A model generated the notes under the pieces. That model had not been told where the DNA came from and ran no database searches. It worked only from the letters and a program-made list of their open reading frames with translations. Source: an uncultured Sphingomonadales bacterium (GTDB taxonomy: Bacteria > Pseudomonadota > Alphaproteobacteria > Sphingomonadales > Sphingomonadaceae). From it: a stretch of DNA of 33,322 nt. Shown in pieces: positions 1 through 7,090 of the stretch; position 1 is the stretch's first letter, and every line of letters begins with the position of its first letter. Location: contig CALDKP010000171.1 in NCBI GenBank assembly GCA_937898535.1, forward strand, positions 1 to 33,322, given 5' to 3'. Position numbers and translations under genes: made by a program.

Positions 1-51
1 ATACGAGATACAAGCTAGTGACTGGAGTTCAGACGTGTGCTCTTCCGATCT
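1..51 (+). other. Illumina library adapter (P7 tail, index, read-2 primer) - contamination
   Basis: Bases 1-9 (ATACGAGAT) are the end of the Illumina P7 oligo, 10-17 (ACAAGCTA) have the position and length of an 8-base index, and 18-51 match the TruSeq multiplexing read-2 primer, beginning GTGACTGGAGTTCAGACGTG and ending TCTTCCGATCT. Genomic sequence therefore starts at base 52. The match is exact by eye and contiguous, so this is an untrimmed contig end and not a biological element. A reverse-strand reading through it gives the adapter-derived peptide RKSTRLNSS, which has leaked into protein databases. Confidence 0.98.
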
Positions 52-212
52 GAGCTGTTCGGACGTTGGACTTCTGACTTTGTAGGCGCATGCAGCGACC
101 CTCCCTTGTTACCCTGAAATAAATAGGCTCCCAATTGCGCCCTCACGCAATATCTTTTCGCTCTATCCGCCGCTTGCATACAATTTTCAATCATTGTGTT
201 GCAACCCAGCAA
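52..212. other. Contig-end sequence with no supported gene
   Basis: This is genomic sequence between the adapter and the stop codon of the sulfotransferase gene. All frames are broken by stops or run into the adapter, and no tRNA-like fold or strong terminator was seen. It probably holds the 3' flank of the minus-strand operon. Confidence 0.5.
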
Positions 213-1820
213 CTATGCCACGGCAGGATAAATTTCCCACAAATTGCCAAGTGCACGCTTCAACGGACCAAGATGCGCCGCATAAGGTTTCCATTGGTCA
301 ACGCCGTCGCGGTTGATGGGCCGGCGGACCTGCTCGCTCGATGCAGTGCGCACAGCGCGCTTGTTTTGGTGGAAATTCAGGCACGCATCTTCAAACGGCA
401 GCCCCAGATATTCGAGGAGATTGCGAATTTCTTGCTCCGGGTCTTCCAACAATTGTTCGTGAATGACGCGGTAAACATAGCCAGGCGCAACCGCATCAAA
501 ATGCGCCATCGCCCGCACATAATCCGCATAATATTGGCCCATATTGGCCAGATCATAACTGAACGCCTGCCCCTTGGCGAAATGCTGACGATAATTGGAG
601 AAGCAGCAATCAAGCGGGTGTCGCCGCGCATCAATGATTTTGGCGTTGGGCAAAATCAAACGGATGAATGCCAGATAATTCCAGTTATTGGGCAGCTTAT
701 CGATGAAAAATGGCTTGTCGGTTTTGCGTTGGATGCGCGTGCGCTCGATGAACTCTGCGCCAAGCCTTTCGGCATCATCGGCGGATAGTGCCACAGTCGC
801 ATCGATCCAGTCCGATCCGCGCCCATCACGCAGCGCCATGGCTGGAATGTCCGGCAGTTCCATAGTCCCCTCAACCATCGAATGGCTCGCAAGGATTTGC
901 TCGATCAGCGTCGAACCCGCACGCGGCATGCCGATGATGAAGATCGGGTCTGGCGCCTGATGCCCCTGCCCCGCGCGCGCTTCCCAAAATGGAGTGGTGA
1001 ACTGGGCAATGATCTGATCGACCTGTGCGCTTACGCTTTGCGGATCATAGTTCAGCTCCGCGCTGCGCAGCGCGTTGCCCTTGGCATAATGTGCAAAGGC
1101 AGCGGTATGATCTGCGCGCTCTTCGCTTGCCTTGCCCAGCGCAAAATGCAGATGAAACGCGTCCTCCGAAACCAACCCGGCCGATGTTAAAGCGGTCTCC
1201 ATCGCCGCAACATCGTCGTCCGAAAACTGGTAGGTTTTTAAATTGGCAAGGCTCCAATACACTTCGCCCAGCGTTGGTTCCACCGATATGGCGTGACGAT
1301 ATGCCGCAACGCTTTCGTCCTGATTACCGACGGTTTTGAGCATATGGCCATAGCTCATCCACAATTTGGCATGATCGGGGAAGCGCGCGGTCAGTTCCTG
1401 ATACAGCGCAATCGCTTCTGCATAGCCGCCAATCTGTCCCAGTGCCGCAGCCTTCAAATTTTGCTGCACCGGATTGTCACCCTCTTCCGCGAGCACCGCA
1501 TTCAAATGCTCAAGCGCCTCTGGAAACCGGTTCTGTTTGTACAATACCGTTGCCAGATTGGCACGCGCAGCACCAAAGTCAGGCGTCAGCTCAAGCGCGC
1601 GGCGAAGCAATGCCTCGCTATCTTTCAACCGGCCCACACGCGCGGCCAATTCCGCCATCATGCGAATGGCGGCAACATCGGTCGGCGCATCACGCAAATG
1701 ACCGCGCAACAGCGGCTCTGCATCCTCCAACCTGTTTTCGGAAAGCGCGACAGCCGCCGCCATAAGGTTCGGATTGCGCAGAGCAGCTTCGATAGCGGGG
1801 CGGGCAGATGTTGGGTTCAT
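213..1820 (-). CDS. TPR-repeat sulfotransferase family protein
   Basis: A 535-residue protein with two parts. Residues about 17-250 are helical tetratricopeptide-like repeats (for example around 34-110 and 118-190). Residues about 290-535 are a PAPS-dependent sulfotransferase domain. The 5'-phosphosulfate loop is seen as GMPRAGST at 297-304, and the 3'-phosphate site as RRHPLD with a downstream Ser at about 399-408. Family members transfer sulfate from PAPS to a hydroxyl acceptor; the TPR half may hold a protein or glycan partner. The acceptor is unknown and no signal peptide is seen, so a cytoplasmic location is likely. Its ATG overlaps the stop of the MocA-like gene by 4 nt (ATGA), so it is translationally coupled to molybdenum-cofactor genes, an unexpected partnership. 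TPR-sulfotransferase fusions are common in sphingomonads. Confidence 0.88.
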   Translation of the reverse strand: MNPTSARPAIEAALRNPNLMAAAVALSENRLEDAEPLLRGHLRDAPTDVAAIRMMAELAARVGRLKDSEALLRRALELTPDFGAARANLATVLYKQNRFPEALEHLNAVLAEEGDNPVQQNLKAAALGQIGGYAEAIALYQELTARFPDHAKLWMSYGHMLKTVGNQDESVAAYRHAISVEPTLGEVYWSLANLKTYQFSDDDVAAMETALTSAGLVSEDAFHLHFALGKASEERADHTAAFAHYAKGNALRSAELNYDPQSVSAQVDQIIAQFTTPFWEARAGQGHQAPDPIFIIGMPRAGSTLIEQILASHSMVEGTMELPDIPAMALRDGRGSDWIDATVALSADDAERLGAEFIERTRIQRKTDKPFFIDKLPNNWNYLAFIRLILPNAKIIDARRHPLDCCFSNYRQHFAKGQAFSYDLANMGQYYADYVRAMAHFDAVAPGYVYRVIHEQLLEDPEQEIRNLLEYLGLPFEDACLNFHQNKRAVRTASSEQVRRPINRDGVDQWKPYAAHLGPLKRALGNLWEIYPAVA

Positions 1821-2413
1821 TGCAGACGGTCTATGCGATGAAACGAAACTTTTGAAGCGGCCAAATCATCTGGCGTATCAATGTCGCATAATGTGCCCGC
1901 AGGTGCGGTCAGTTTTTCTGCATCGGCCAGAATATGCCGCGCGCCAGAATCCCCCGCTGTCGCCAGCAAAGCTGGCCAATGCGCGCGTGGAAATATCGCG
2001 GGCGGCATGGGCTGGTGTCCGTCAAAAGATGCCACCACATTATCGGTGCAAGCCGCAATCAGCGCCTCGACATGCGCAGCCTGCACGAACGGCATATCGG
2101 CCAGCGCAATCAGCAACGCCTGCGCATCGGTGCGCAACGCCGCCTCAACCGCGAGATGGAGCGAGCCCGATAGCCCGATTCCGGGATTCGGGTTGTCGAC
2201 AATATCAAATCCCAAACGACTATAATGCGCTGCAATAATTGCGTCGGGCTGACACACCGCGAAATGCGCTGCTGCCGCAACGCGGGCCAGTTCATGCGCC
2301 GCACGCGCACCAAGTGGCGCACCTTCAAATTCTGCCATCAACTTATCAGAACCAAAACGCCGCGCATTGCCAGCCGCCAGCAGGACGATTGCCACGTCCT
2401 TCGCCTGCATCAC
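1817..2413 (-). CDS. MocA/MobA-like molybdenum cofactor nucleotidyltransferase
   Basis: A 198-residue NTP-transferase. The N-terminal LLAAGNARRFGSDKL (about 11-25) is the nucleotide-binding signature of MobA/MocA/IspD-type enzymes, and LADMPF (about 105-110) is the metal-binding Asp motif typical of MocA. MocA adds CMP to molybdopterin to make the cytosine dinucleotide cofactor used by xanthine-oxidase-family enzymes; MobA adds GMP. The length and the neighbouring xdhC and iorAB genes favour the MocA type, but CTP versus GTP use cannot be read with certainty. It overlaps xdhC upstream and the sulfotransferase downstream by 4 nt each, so the three are one operon. Confidence 0.85.
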   Translation of the reverse strand: MMQAKDVAIVLLAAGNARRFGSDKLMAEFEGAPLGARAAHELARVAAAAHFAVCQPDAIIAAHYSRLGFDIVDNPNPGIGLSGSLHLAVEAALRTDAQALLIALADMPFVQAAHVEALIAACTDNVVASFDGHQPMPPAIFPRAHWPALLATAGDSGARHILADAEKLTAPAGTLCDIDTPDDLAASKVSFHRIDRLQ

Positions 2414-3348
2414 CGCAAGCCTTGGTTAAACGCGCGGATCATGCCGCCCGCGATAGATAGCGCGATTTCGGGCGCGCTAATGGCGTTAATCGCCACGCCC
2501 GCTGGCCCCTCAATGCGCGCGCATTGTTCTGCAGTTACACCCGCCGCCGAGAGCCGCGCAAGACGTGCCTGATGCGACCGGACGGAACCGAGCGCAGCGA
2601 CATAGGCCGCAGGGCTCGCCAGCGCCGCCGCCAGCGCAGGGTCGTCGATTTTGGGATCATGGCTAAGCGTCACAATCGCGCTTCGGCTATCGGGCGCAAA
2701 AGCTTTGACCGCGTCGTCGGGCCAACGGTCATCCAACCGAATGCCGGGAAAGCGCTCCGCCGTTAAAAACCGCCCGCGCGGGTCACACAATGTGACATCC
2801 ACCCCTTGCGATGTCGCGATGGCGGCAAGGGCCGATGCAATTTCGACGGCGCCTACAATCAGCAAACGGCGCGGCGGATGGTAAATATTAACAAAGCCAG
2901 CACCCGCATCATCGTCCAGCACAGCACTTCGGCCTGTTTCCAAATCCGTCACAACCGACAGCGCCGCACCCGCAGAGCGCGCCTTGATGATGTCGGCAAA
3001 CAGATGCGCCGGAAAACCATCGGCGGAAACAGGCTGGACCAGCACCTGAATATCCCCGCCACAGGGCAGGCCCACGTCCCACGCAGCATCGTCGGCAATG
3101 CCATATCGGCGCAGCACAGACGGTGCGCCTGCCAAAACCATGTGTGCCCGTTCAAGGACGTCGCCCTCGACACAGCCGCCAGAAACCGAACCCACAAAGC
3201 GCCCGTCCGCATGCACAAGCATATGGGTGCCGACGGGGCATGGCGCGGATTTCCAGGTTTCGACCACCGTCGCAATCGCCATAGGCGCGCCTGCCCAGTC
3301 AATTGCGGCGGCAAGGATACGGTCATGGTTGGCGCTGCCCATAGTCAT
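2410..3348 (-). CDS. xdhC: XdhC/CoxI family molybdenum cofactor insertion protein
   Basis: A 312-residue XdhC-family protein. The N-terminal CoxI/XdhC domain carries the conserved SGGCVEGDV segment with Cys59. The C-terminal Rossmann-like domain begins near LLIVGAVEIA (about 161-170) and carries the family hallmarks LGSVRSHQARLARL and GPAGVAINAISAPEIALSIAGG. XdhC proteins bind molybdopterin, assist its sulfuration and insert it into xanthine-dehydrogenase-family apoenzymes. It is the first gene of a minus-strand operon and diverges from iorA across 69 bases, so both sides may share a control region. The start used is the first of two nearby ATGs (3348 or 3342); no strong ribosome-binding site separates them. 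Confidence 0.92.
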   Translation of the reverse strand: MTMGSANHDRILAAAIDWAGAPMAIATVVETWKSAPCPVGTHMLVHADGRFVGSVSGGCVEGDVLERAHMVLAGAPSVLRRYGIADDAAWDVGLPCGGDIQVLVQPVSADGFPAHLFADIIKARSAGAALSVVTDLETGRSAVLDDDAGAGFVNIYHPPRRLLIVGAVEIASALAAIATSQGVDVTLCDPRGRFLTAERFPGIRLDDRWPDDAVKAFAPDSRSAIVTLSHDPKIDDPALAAALASPAAYVAALGSVRSHQARLARLSAAGVTAEQCARIEGPAGVAINAISAPEIALSIAGGMIRAFNQGLR

Positions 3349-3417
3349 GGCAATGCGCTAGCAAAGAGGCAGGAGCGTTGCTATATGAAACGCAGATTTG
3401 GGTAGGAGCTTATTCGC

Positions 3418-3909
3418 ATGGCAATTCAGACGTCGATCAACGGCAAGCCAGTGGCGCTTGCGGCGGAGCCGGACACGCCGTTGCTTTGGGTTATCCGCGA
3501 AGAGCTTGGCCTAACCGGTACAAAATTCGGATGCGGGGTTGCGGCTTGCGGCGCGTGCACCGTCCATGTGAATGGCGAACCCACCCGTTCATGCAGCGTT
3601 CCCGTAAGCGAAGTCGCAGGTAAATCGATCACCACCATCGAAGGCCTGAAATCTGCGGACGGTACGCTCCACGCCGTCCAGCAAGCGTGGATTTCTGCGC
3701 AGGTTCCGCAATGCGGCTATTGCCAGTCCGGGCAGATTATGGCCGCTGTGGCGCTCATCGAAAAAACGGGCAGCCCAAGCGATGCACAAATTGATGAGGC
3801 GATGACCAACATCTGCCGCTGCGGCACCTATCCGCGCATTCGCAAGGCGATTCATGCCGCGACCGGGCAAGCGGCGAAAGCGGCGAAACCTGCAGAAGGA
3901 GCGGCATAA
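3418..3909 (+). CDS. iorA: 2Fe-2S subunit of an isoquinoline 1-oxidoreductase-type molybdoenzyme
   Basis: A 163-residue small subunit. The plant-type ferredoxin cluster uses Cys39, Cys44, Cys47 and Cys59. The second, helical cluster uses Cys99, Cys102, Cys133 and Cys135 in the CGYCQSGQ and CRCGTYPRIRKAI motifs. All eight ligands are present. It passes electrons from the molybdenum centre of the partner subunit to an unknown acceptor. A clear ribosome-binding site (TAGGAG, 3403-3408) sits 9 nt before the ATG. The stop overlaps the start of the large subunit by one base (TAATG). The substrate could be an N-heterocycle or an aldehyde; the name reflects family membership only. Confidence 0.92.
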   Translation: MAIQTSINGKPVALAAEPDTPLLWVIREELGLTGTKFGCGVAACGACTVHVNGEPTRSCSVPVSEVAGKSITTIEGLKSADGTLHAVQQAWISAQVPQCGYCQSGQIMAAVALIEKTGSPSDAQIDEAMTNICRCGTYPRIRKAIHAATGQAAKAAKPAEGAA

Positions 3910-6152
3910 TGGCTGACAACCCCACATCCGATATGCAAGAAGCCACGCCAGCAAAGCGCAAGGGCGTAAAACGCCGTGCCTTCCTCATTGGTGGTGTAGC
4001 GGTCGTCGGTGCCGGCCTGTTCGGTATCTCCATCGCCGACAGCAATGCCGCCAAATCCGCCAAGGCAAGCGTCGAAGCCGCAGGCGGCCACAGCTTTGCC
4101 ACATGGCTGAAAATTGGTGAGGATGACAGCATCACCATTTATTCGCCGCACACCGACATCGGTCAGGGTTCCAACACCGGTCTTGCGCAAATGCTGGCTG
4201 AAGAGCTGGATGCTGCGTGGGATCAGGTGCGCGTTGTTTCTGCACCCGCCGAACCGGCATTCGCCAATGTGGGGCTTGGACGCGCTTTCCTTGCCGATAT
4301 GACGGGCCAGCCTGCGATCATTAATGGCATTCCGCAATCATTTCTGTCCTTCATTGCGCGGCAAATGAACCTTCAGATGACCGGCGGCTCCACGGCTTTG
4401 CGCTTCACAGGCCGGGTGACGTTCCAAAATGTCGGGGCGGCGACGCGGCTTGCATTGATTGAAACGGCTGCCAAGCGGCTGGACGTTCCAGCCGATGAAC
4501 TGACGACACAGGACAGCCATGTCATCCATTCCAAATCCGGCCGTGCGTTGCGCTATGGCGAACTGGCGGCTGAAGCTGCAACCTTGTCGCTCGACAATGC
4601 GCCAAAGCTGAAGGATCCATCGCAATATCGCATCATGCGCCAATCGATGCAGCGGCTCGACATTCCCGCGAAGGTCGATGGCAGCGCGCAATATGGCATG
4701 GACTTTTCGGTTCCCGAAATGCGGGTCGCAACGATCATGGCAGCGCCTGTGCGTGGCGGCAAATTGACGTCCGTGGACACTGCGCCTGCCTTGGCGGTCA
4801 AAGGCGTCGAGAAGGTCATTAAGCTTGATGATGCGGTTGCTGTCGTGGCGAAAGGTTATTGGCCCGCCATTTCTGGCCTGCGCGCGCTCACACCAGAGTT
4901 TTCCGACGGCGGCAATGGCGGCATCTCGACCGCGTCCATTTTCAAGGCGCAGGATGACCTGATCGCCAAGGGCGAAGCCGATAGCACGGCCGGCGACGGT
5001 GATGTGCAGGCCGGACTTGGCGAAAAACCGATTGAAGCGACATATCAGGTGCCATTCCTGCACCACGCGATGATGGAGCCATTCGCCCTGACCGCCCATT
5101 TTAAGGATGGGAAGCTCAACATTTGGGGCGGCATGCAGGACCCACTTGCCACCAAGATGATGGCCGTCGACGTTTCCGGTCTCGACGCGGATGATGTGAC
5201 CTTCCACCCGATGATGATCGGTGGCAGCTTTGGCCGTCGTTTGCCGATGTATATGGAAATCGTCGCGCAGGTCACAAAGCTTGCGATGCAATTGCCGTAT
5301 CCGGTGAAGCTTATCTGGAGCCGTGAGGAAGAAGTCGCCCAAGGCGCCTATCGCCCCCAAAGCTCCGCCGCGTTGCAGGCGTCGTTGACCAAAGAAAAGC
5401 GGATAACGGCATATCGCAACGACTATGCCCAACCCGAAAGCGCCGAGAGCGAAACGGTATTTCCTTATACCCTTCCCGCCGTGTCGCGCCGGCACTTTGC
5501 GCATGTTTCGAACCAGCAAACCGGTGCATGGCGTTCAGTCAACTCGACACAGCAGGGCTTTTACAATGAAAGCTTCATGGATGAGCTGGCCCATGCCGCG
5601 GGCGAAGACCCCGTTGTATTTCGCCGCAACCATTTGAAAGCGGGATCGCGGCACTTGCGCGTCTTGGACGAAGTTGCCGCACGCAGCGGTTGGGGCTCCC
5701 CCCTTCCCGCAGGAACGGGTCGCGGCGTTGCATTGGTCGAAAGTTTCAGAACCATCGTCGCGCATGTGATCGAGGCGTCGGTCGGTGACGACGGCATGCC
5801 CAAAGTGCATAAGGTAACAACGGTCGTGGACGCCGGAAGCATTGTTAATCCGGACGCCGCCATGGCGCAGATTGAAGGCGGCACGATCATGGGGCTTTCG
5901 TCCGCCATTGGTGAGGCGATTACGCTTGAAAATGGCGCGGTTCAGCAAAGTAACTTGGCCGATTATCCGTTGCTGAAAATGGCAGGCGCGCCCTTGGTGA
6001 TGGATATCCATTTTCTCAACAGCGGTGCGGATATGGGCGGTATTGGCGAACCCGGCGTTCCTCCGGCTGCCCCTGCCTTGGCCAATGCGCTGTTCGCTGC
6101 CACCGGCAAACGCGTCCGCAATCTGCCCATCCTAACGCAAGCGAAGGCCTAA
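3909..6152 (+). CDS. iorB: Tat-exported molybdopterin-binding subunit, isoquinoline 1-oxidoreductase beta-type
   Basis: A 747-residue large subunit. The N-terminus has a twin-arginine signal (KRRAFLIGG, Arg22-Arg23, then a hydrophobic stretch to about 42), so the folded complex is expected in the periplasm. The body matches the two-half aldehyde oxidase/xanthine dehydrogenase molybdopterin domain, including GGSFGRR (about 437-443) and the C-terminal GEPGVPP motif with the likely catalytic Glu at about 714. There is no FAD subunit gene nearby, as expected for IorAB-type two-subunit enzymes. No cytochrome c gene is adjacent, so the electron acceptor is unclear. Divergent xdhC and mocA-like genes likely supply the cofactor. 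Confidence 0.92.
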   Translation: MADNPTSDMQEATPAKRKGVKRRAFLIGGVAVVGAGLFGISIADSNAAKSAKASVEAAGGHSFATWLKIGEDDSITIYSPHTDIGQGSNTGLAQMLAEELDAAWDQVRVVSAPAEPAFANVGLGRAFLADMTGQPAIINGIPQSFLSFIARQMNLQMTGGSTALRFTGRVTFQNVGAATRLALIETAAKRLDVPADELTTQDSHVIHSKSGRALRYGELAAEAATLSLDNAPKLKDPSQYRIMRQSMQRLDIPAKVDGSAQYGMDFSVPEMRVATIMAAPVRGGKLTSVDTAPALAVKGVEKVIKLDDAVAVVAKGYWPAISGLRALTPEFSDGGNGGISTASIFKAQDDLIAKGEADSTAGDGDVQAGLGEKPIEATYQVPFLHHAMMEPFALTAHFKDGKLNIWGGMQDPLATKMMAVDVSGLDADDVTFHPMMIGGSFGRRLPMYMEIVAQVTKLAMQLPYPVKLIWSREEEVAQGAYRPQSSAALQASLTKEKRITAYRNDYAQPESAESETVFPYTLPAVSRRHFAHVSNQQTGAWRSVNSTQQGFYNESFMDELAHAAGEDPVVFRRNHLKAGSRHLRVLDEVAARSGWGSPLPAGTGRGVALVESFRTIVAHVIEASVGDDGMPKVHKVTTVVDAGSIVNPDAAMAQIEGGTIMGLSSAIGEAITLENGAVQQSNLADYPLLKMAGAPLVMDIHFLNSGADMGGIGEPGVPPAAPALANALFAATGKRVRNLPILTQAKA

Positions 6153-6153
6153 T

Positions 6154-6750
6154 TTGCCGCACGCACGTTTGTTAAAGCCAACGGACAATCTGGAAATCGC
6201 CGAGACATTGGCGCGGGCGTTCCAGACCGAGACCGGATGGAGCTATGTCATTCCAGACGCAAAGCTGCGCGCGCAGCGGCTTGCCGGCGTGTTCCACCTG
6301 TTCTTGCGCGACGAACATCGCAAAGGCGCGGTGTATGGAACCGATGGCATAGAGGCCGTCACTTTATGGCGTGGTCCGGGGCAGGCCCGCGACAGCATGT
6401 TGGATACCGCGCGACTGATTGTGCCGTTCGTCCAGCAGCTGCGCTTTTCGATATTTCGCGGTCTCGAAGTCGCAGACCTCATCGAAAAGCATCTGCCGAA
6501 AGAGCCCGTCTGGTATTTACATTATGCGGGATGTGATCCGGCCTATCAGGGCAAGGGTTATGGCGGTGCTGCCATTCGTGCAGGTTTGGAACGGGCAGAT
6601 CAGGACGGATTACCCGCCTATCTGGAAACCGCGGACGAACATAATATCCCGTTATATCAAAGCTTTGGTTTTGCCATTAAGCATAGCTGGCAAGTGCCCG
6701 AAGGTCCGCAATTTTGGGGCATGCAACGCCCGGGCAAGACCCGCCACTAA
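6154..6750 (+). CDS. GNAT-family N-acetyltransferase
   Basis: A 198-residue GNAT protein. The acetyl-CoA pyrophosphate-binding motif A is visible as QGKGYGGAAI (about 132-141), followed by a helix, the ETADEHNIPLYQSFGF motif B region and a C-terminal strand. It acetylates a small molecule or protein that cannot be named from sequence. The start is a TTG one base after the iorB stop; no in-frame ATG precedes the conserved fold, so the rare start and tight spacing suggest low-level, coupled translation. A small hairpin at 6758-6775 follows the stop. Confidence 0.85.
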   Translation: MPHARLLKPTDNLEIAETLARAFQTETGWSYVIPDAKLRAQRLAGVFHLFLRDEHRKGAVYGTDGIEAVTLWRGPGQARDSMLDTARLIVPFVQQLRFSIFRGLEVADLIEKHLPKEPVWYLHYAGCDPAYQGKGYGGAAIRAGLERADQDGLPAYLETADEHNIPLYQSFGFAIKHSWQVPEGPQFWGMQRPGKTRH

Positions 6751-6757
6751 ATAGCGC

Positions 6758-6775
6758 CAGCGGCCACAGCCGCTG
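6758..6775 (+). terminator. Stem-loop after the iorAB-GNAT operon, possible terminator
   Basis: CAGCGGC-CACA-GCCGCTG forms a perfect 7-bp GC-rich stem with a 4-nt loop, 7 bases after the GNAT stop. No uridine run follows, so it may only stabilise the mRNA 3' end or mark a factor-dependent end. Confidence 0.4.
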
Positions 6776-6817
6776 AAGTCCTTGCCCTCCTTAGAAAAGC
6801 AGCGTAGCCCTCTGCGT

Positions 6818-6992
6818 ACGCACCAGGTCTGCGCGAGAGCGTGGATAATAGGGAAGCCGGTGGAAATCCGGCGCTGTTCCCGCAACTGTAACCGGCGAGC
6901 TTTTGCTCCATATGCCACTGGGGAAACGGGTAACCGTGAAACTGGGAAGGCGGGGCAAGAGCACTGACCCGGGAGCCAGGAGACCTGCCTGA
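6818..6992 (+). ncRNA. Cobalamin (B12) riboswitch aptamer
   Basis: The leader of the btu operon carries the hallmarks of the cobalamin riboswitch. These are the AATAGGGAAGCCGGTG core (6847-6862), the downstream CGCAACTGTAA, the GCCACTGGG and GGGAAGGCGGG segments, and the B12 box AGCCAGGAGACCTGCC (6974-6989). It senses adenosylcobalamin or a related corrinoid and lowers expression of the downstream uptake genes when B12 is plentiful. The exact 5' edge is approximate. Confidence 0.95.
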
Positions 6993-7041
6993 TTGCGGTT
7001 TGTCCTTTGTGCTTGCGGGACACTGGCGCAATCGGGGTTTT
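6991..7041 (+). terminator. Riboswitch expression platform with intrinsic-terminator-like hairpin
   Basis: Directly after the B12 box, GATTGCG (6991-6997) pairs with CGCAATC (7027-7033), and inside it GTCC (7002-7005) can pair with GGAC (7018-7021). GGGG and a TTTT run (7034-7041) follow. The layout fits ligand-controlled transcription termination. The ribosome-binding site of btuB lies about 36 bases further on, so control by direct masking of that site is less likely. Confidence 0.65.
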
Positions 7042-7090
7042 CCTCCGCGTGACGACATTGTGTTGGACGTCATGCGAAGGAGATAGATCC

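Noticed and set aside
15..212. Reverse-strand ORF ending RKSTRLNSSH
   Set aside because: Its end is translated Illumina adapter; not a gene.
4338..5519. 393-codon open frame antisense to iorB
   Set aside because: Shadow of a well-supported molybdoenzyme gene; no family likeness, wrong codon-position bias expected.
7007..7090. Upstream 28-codon extension of btuB
   Set aside because: Lies in the riboswitch expression platform; ATG at 7091 has the ribosome-binding site and signal peptide.
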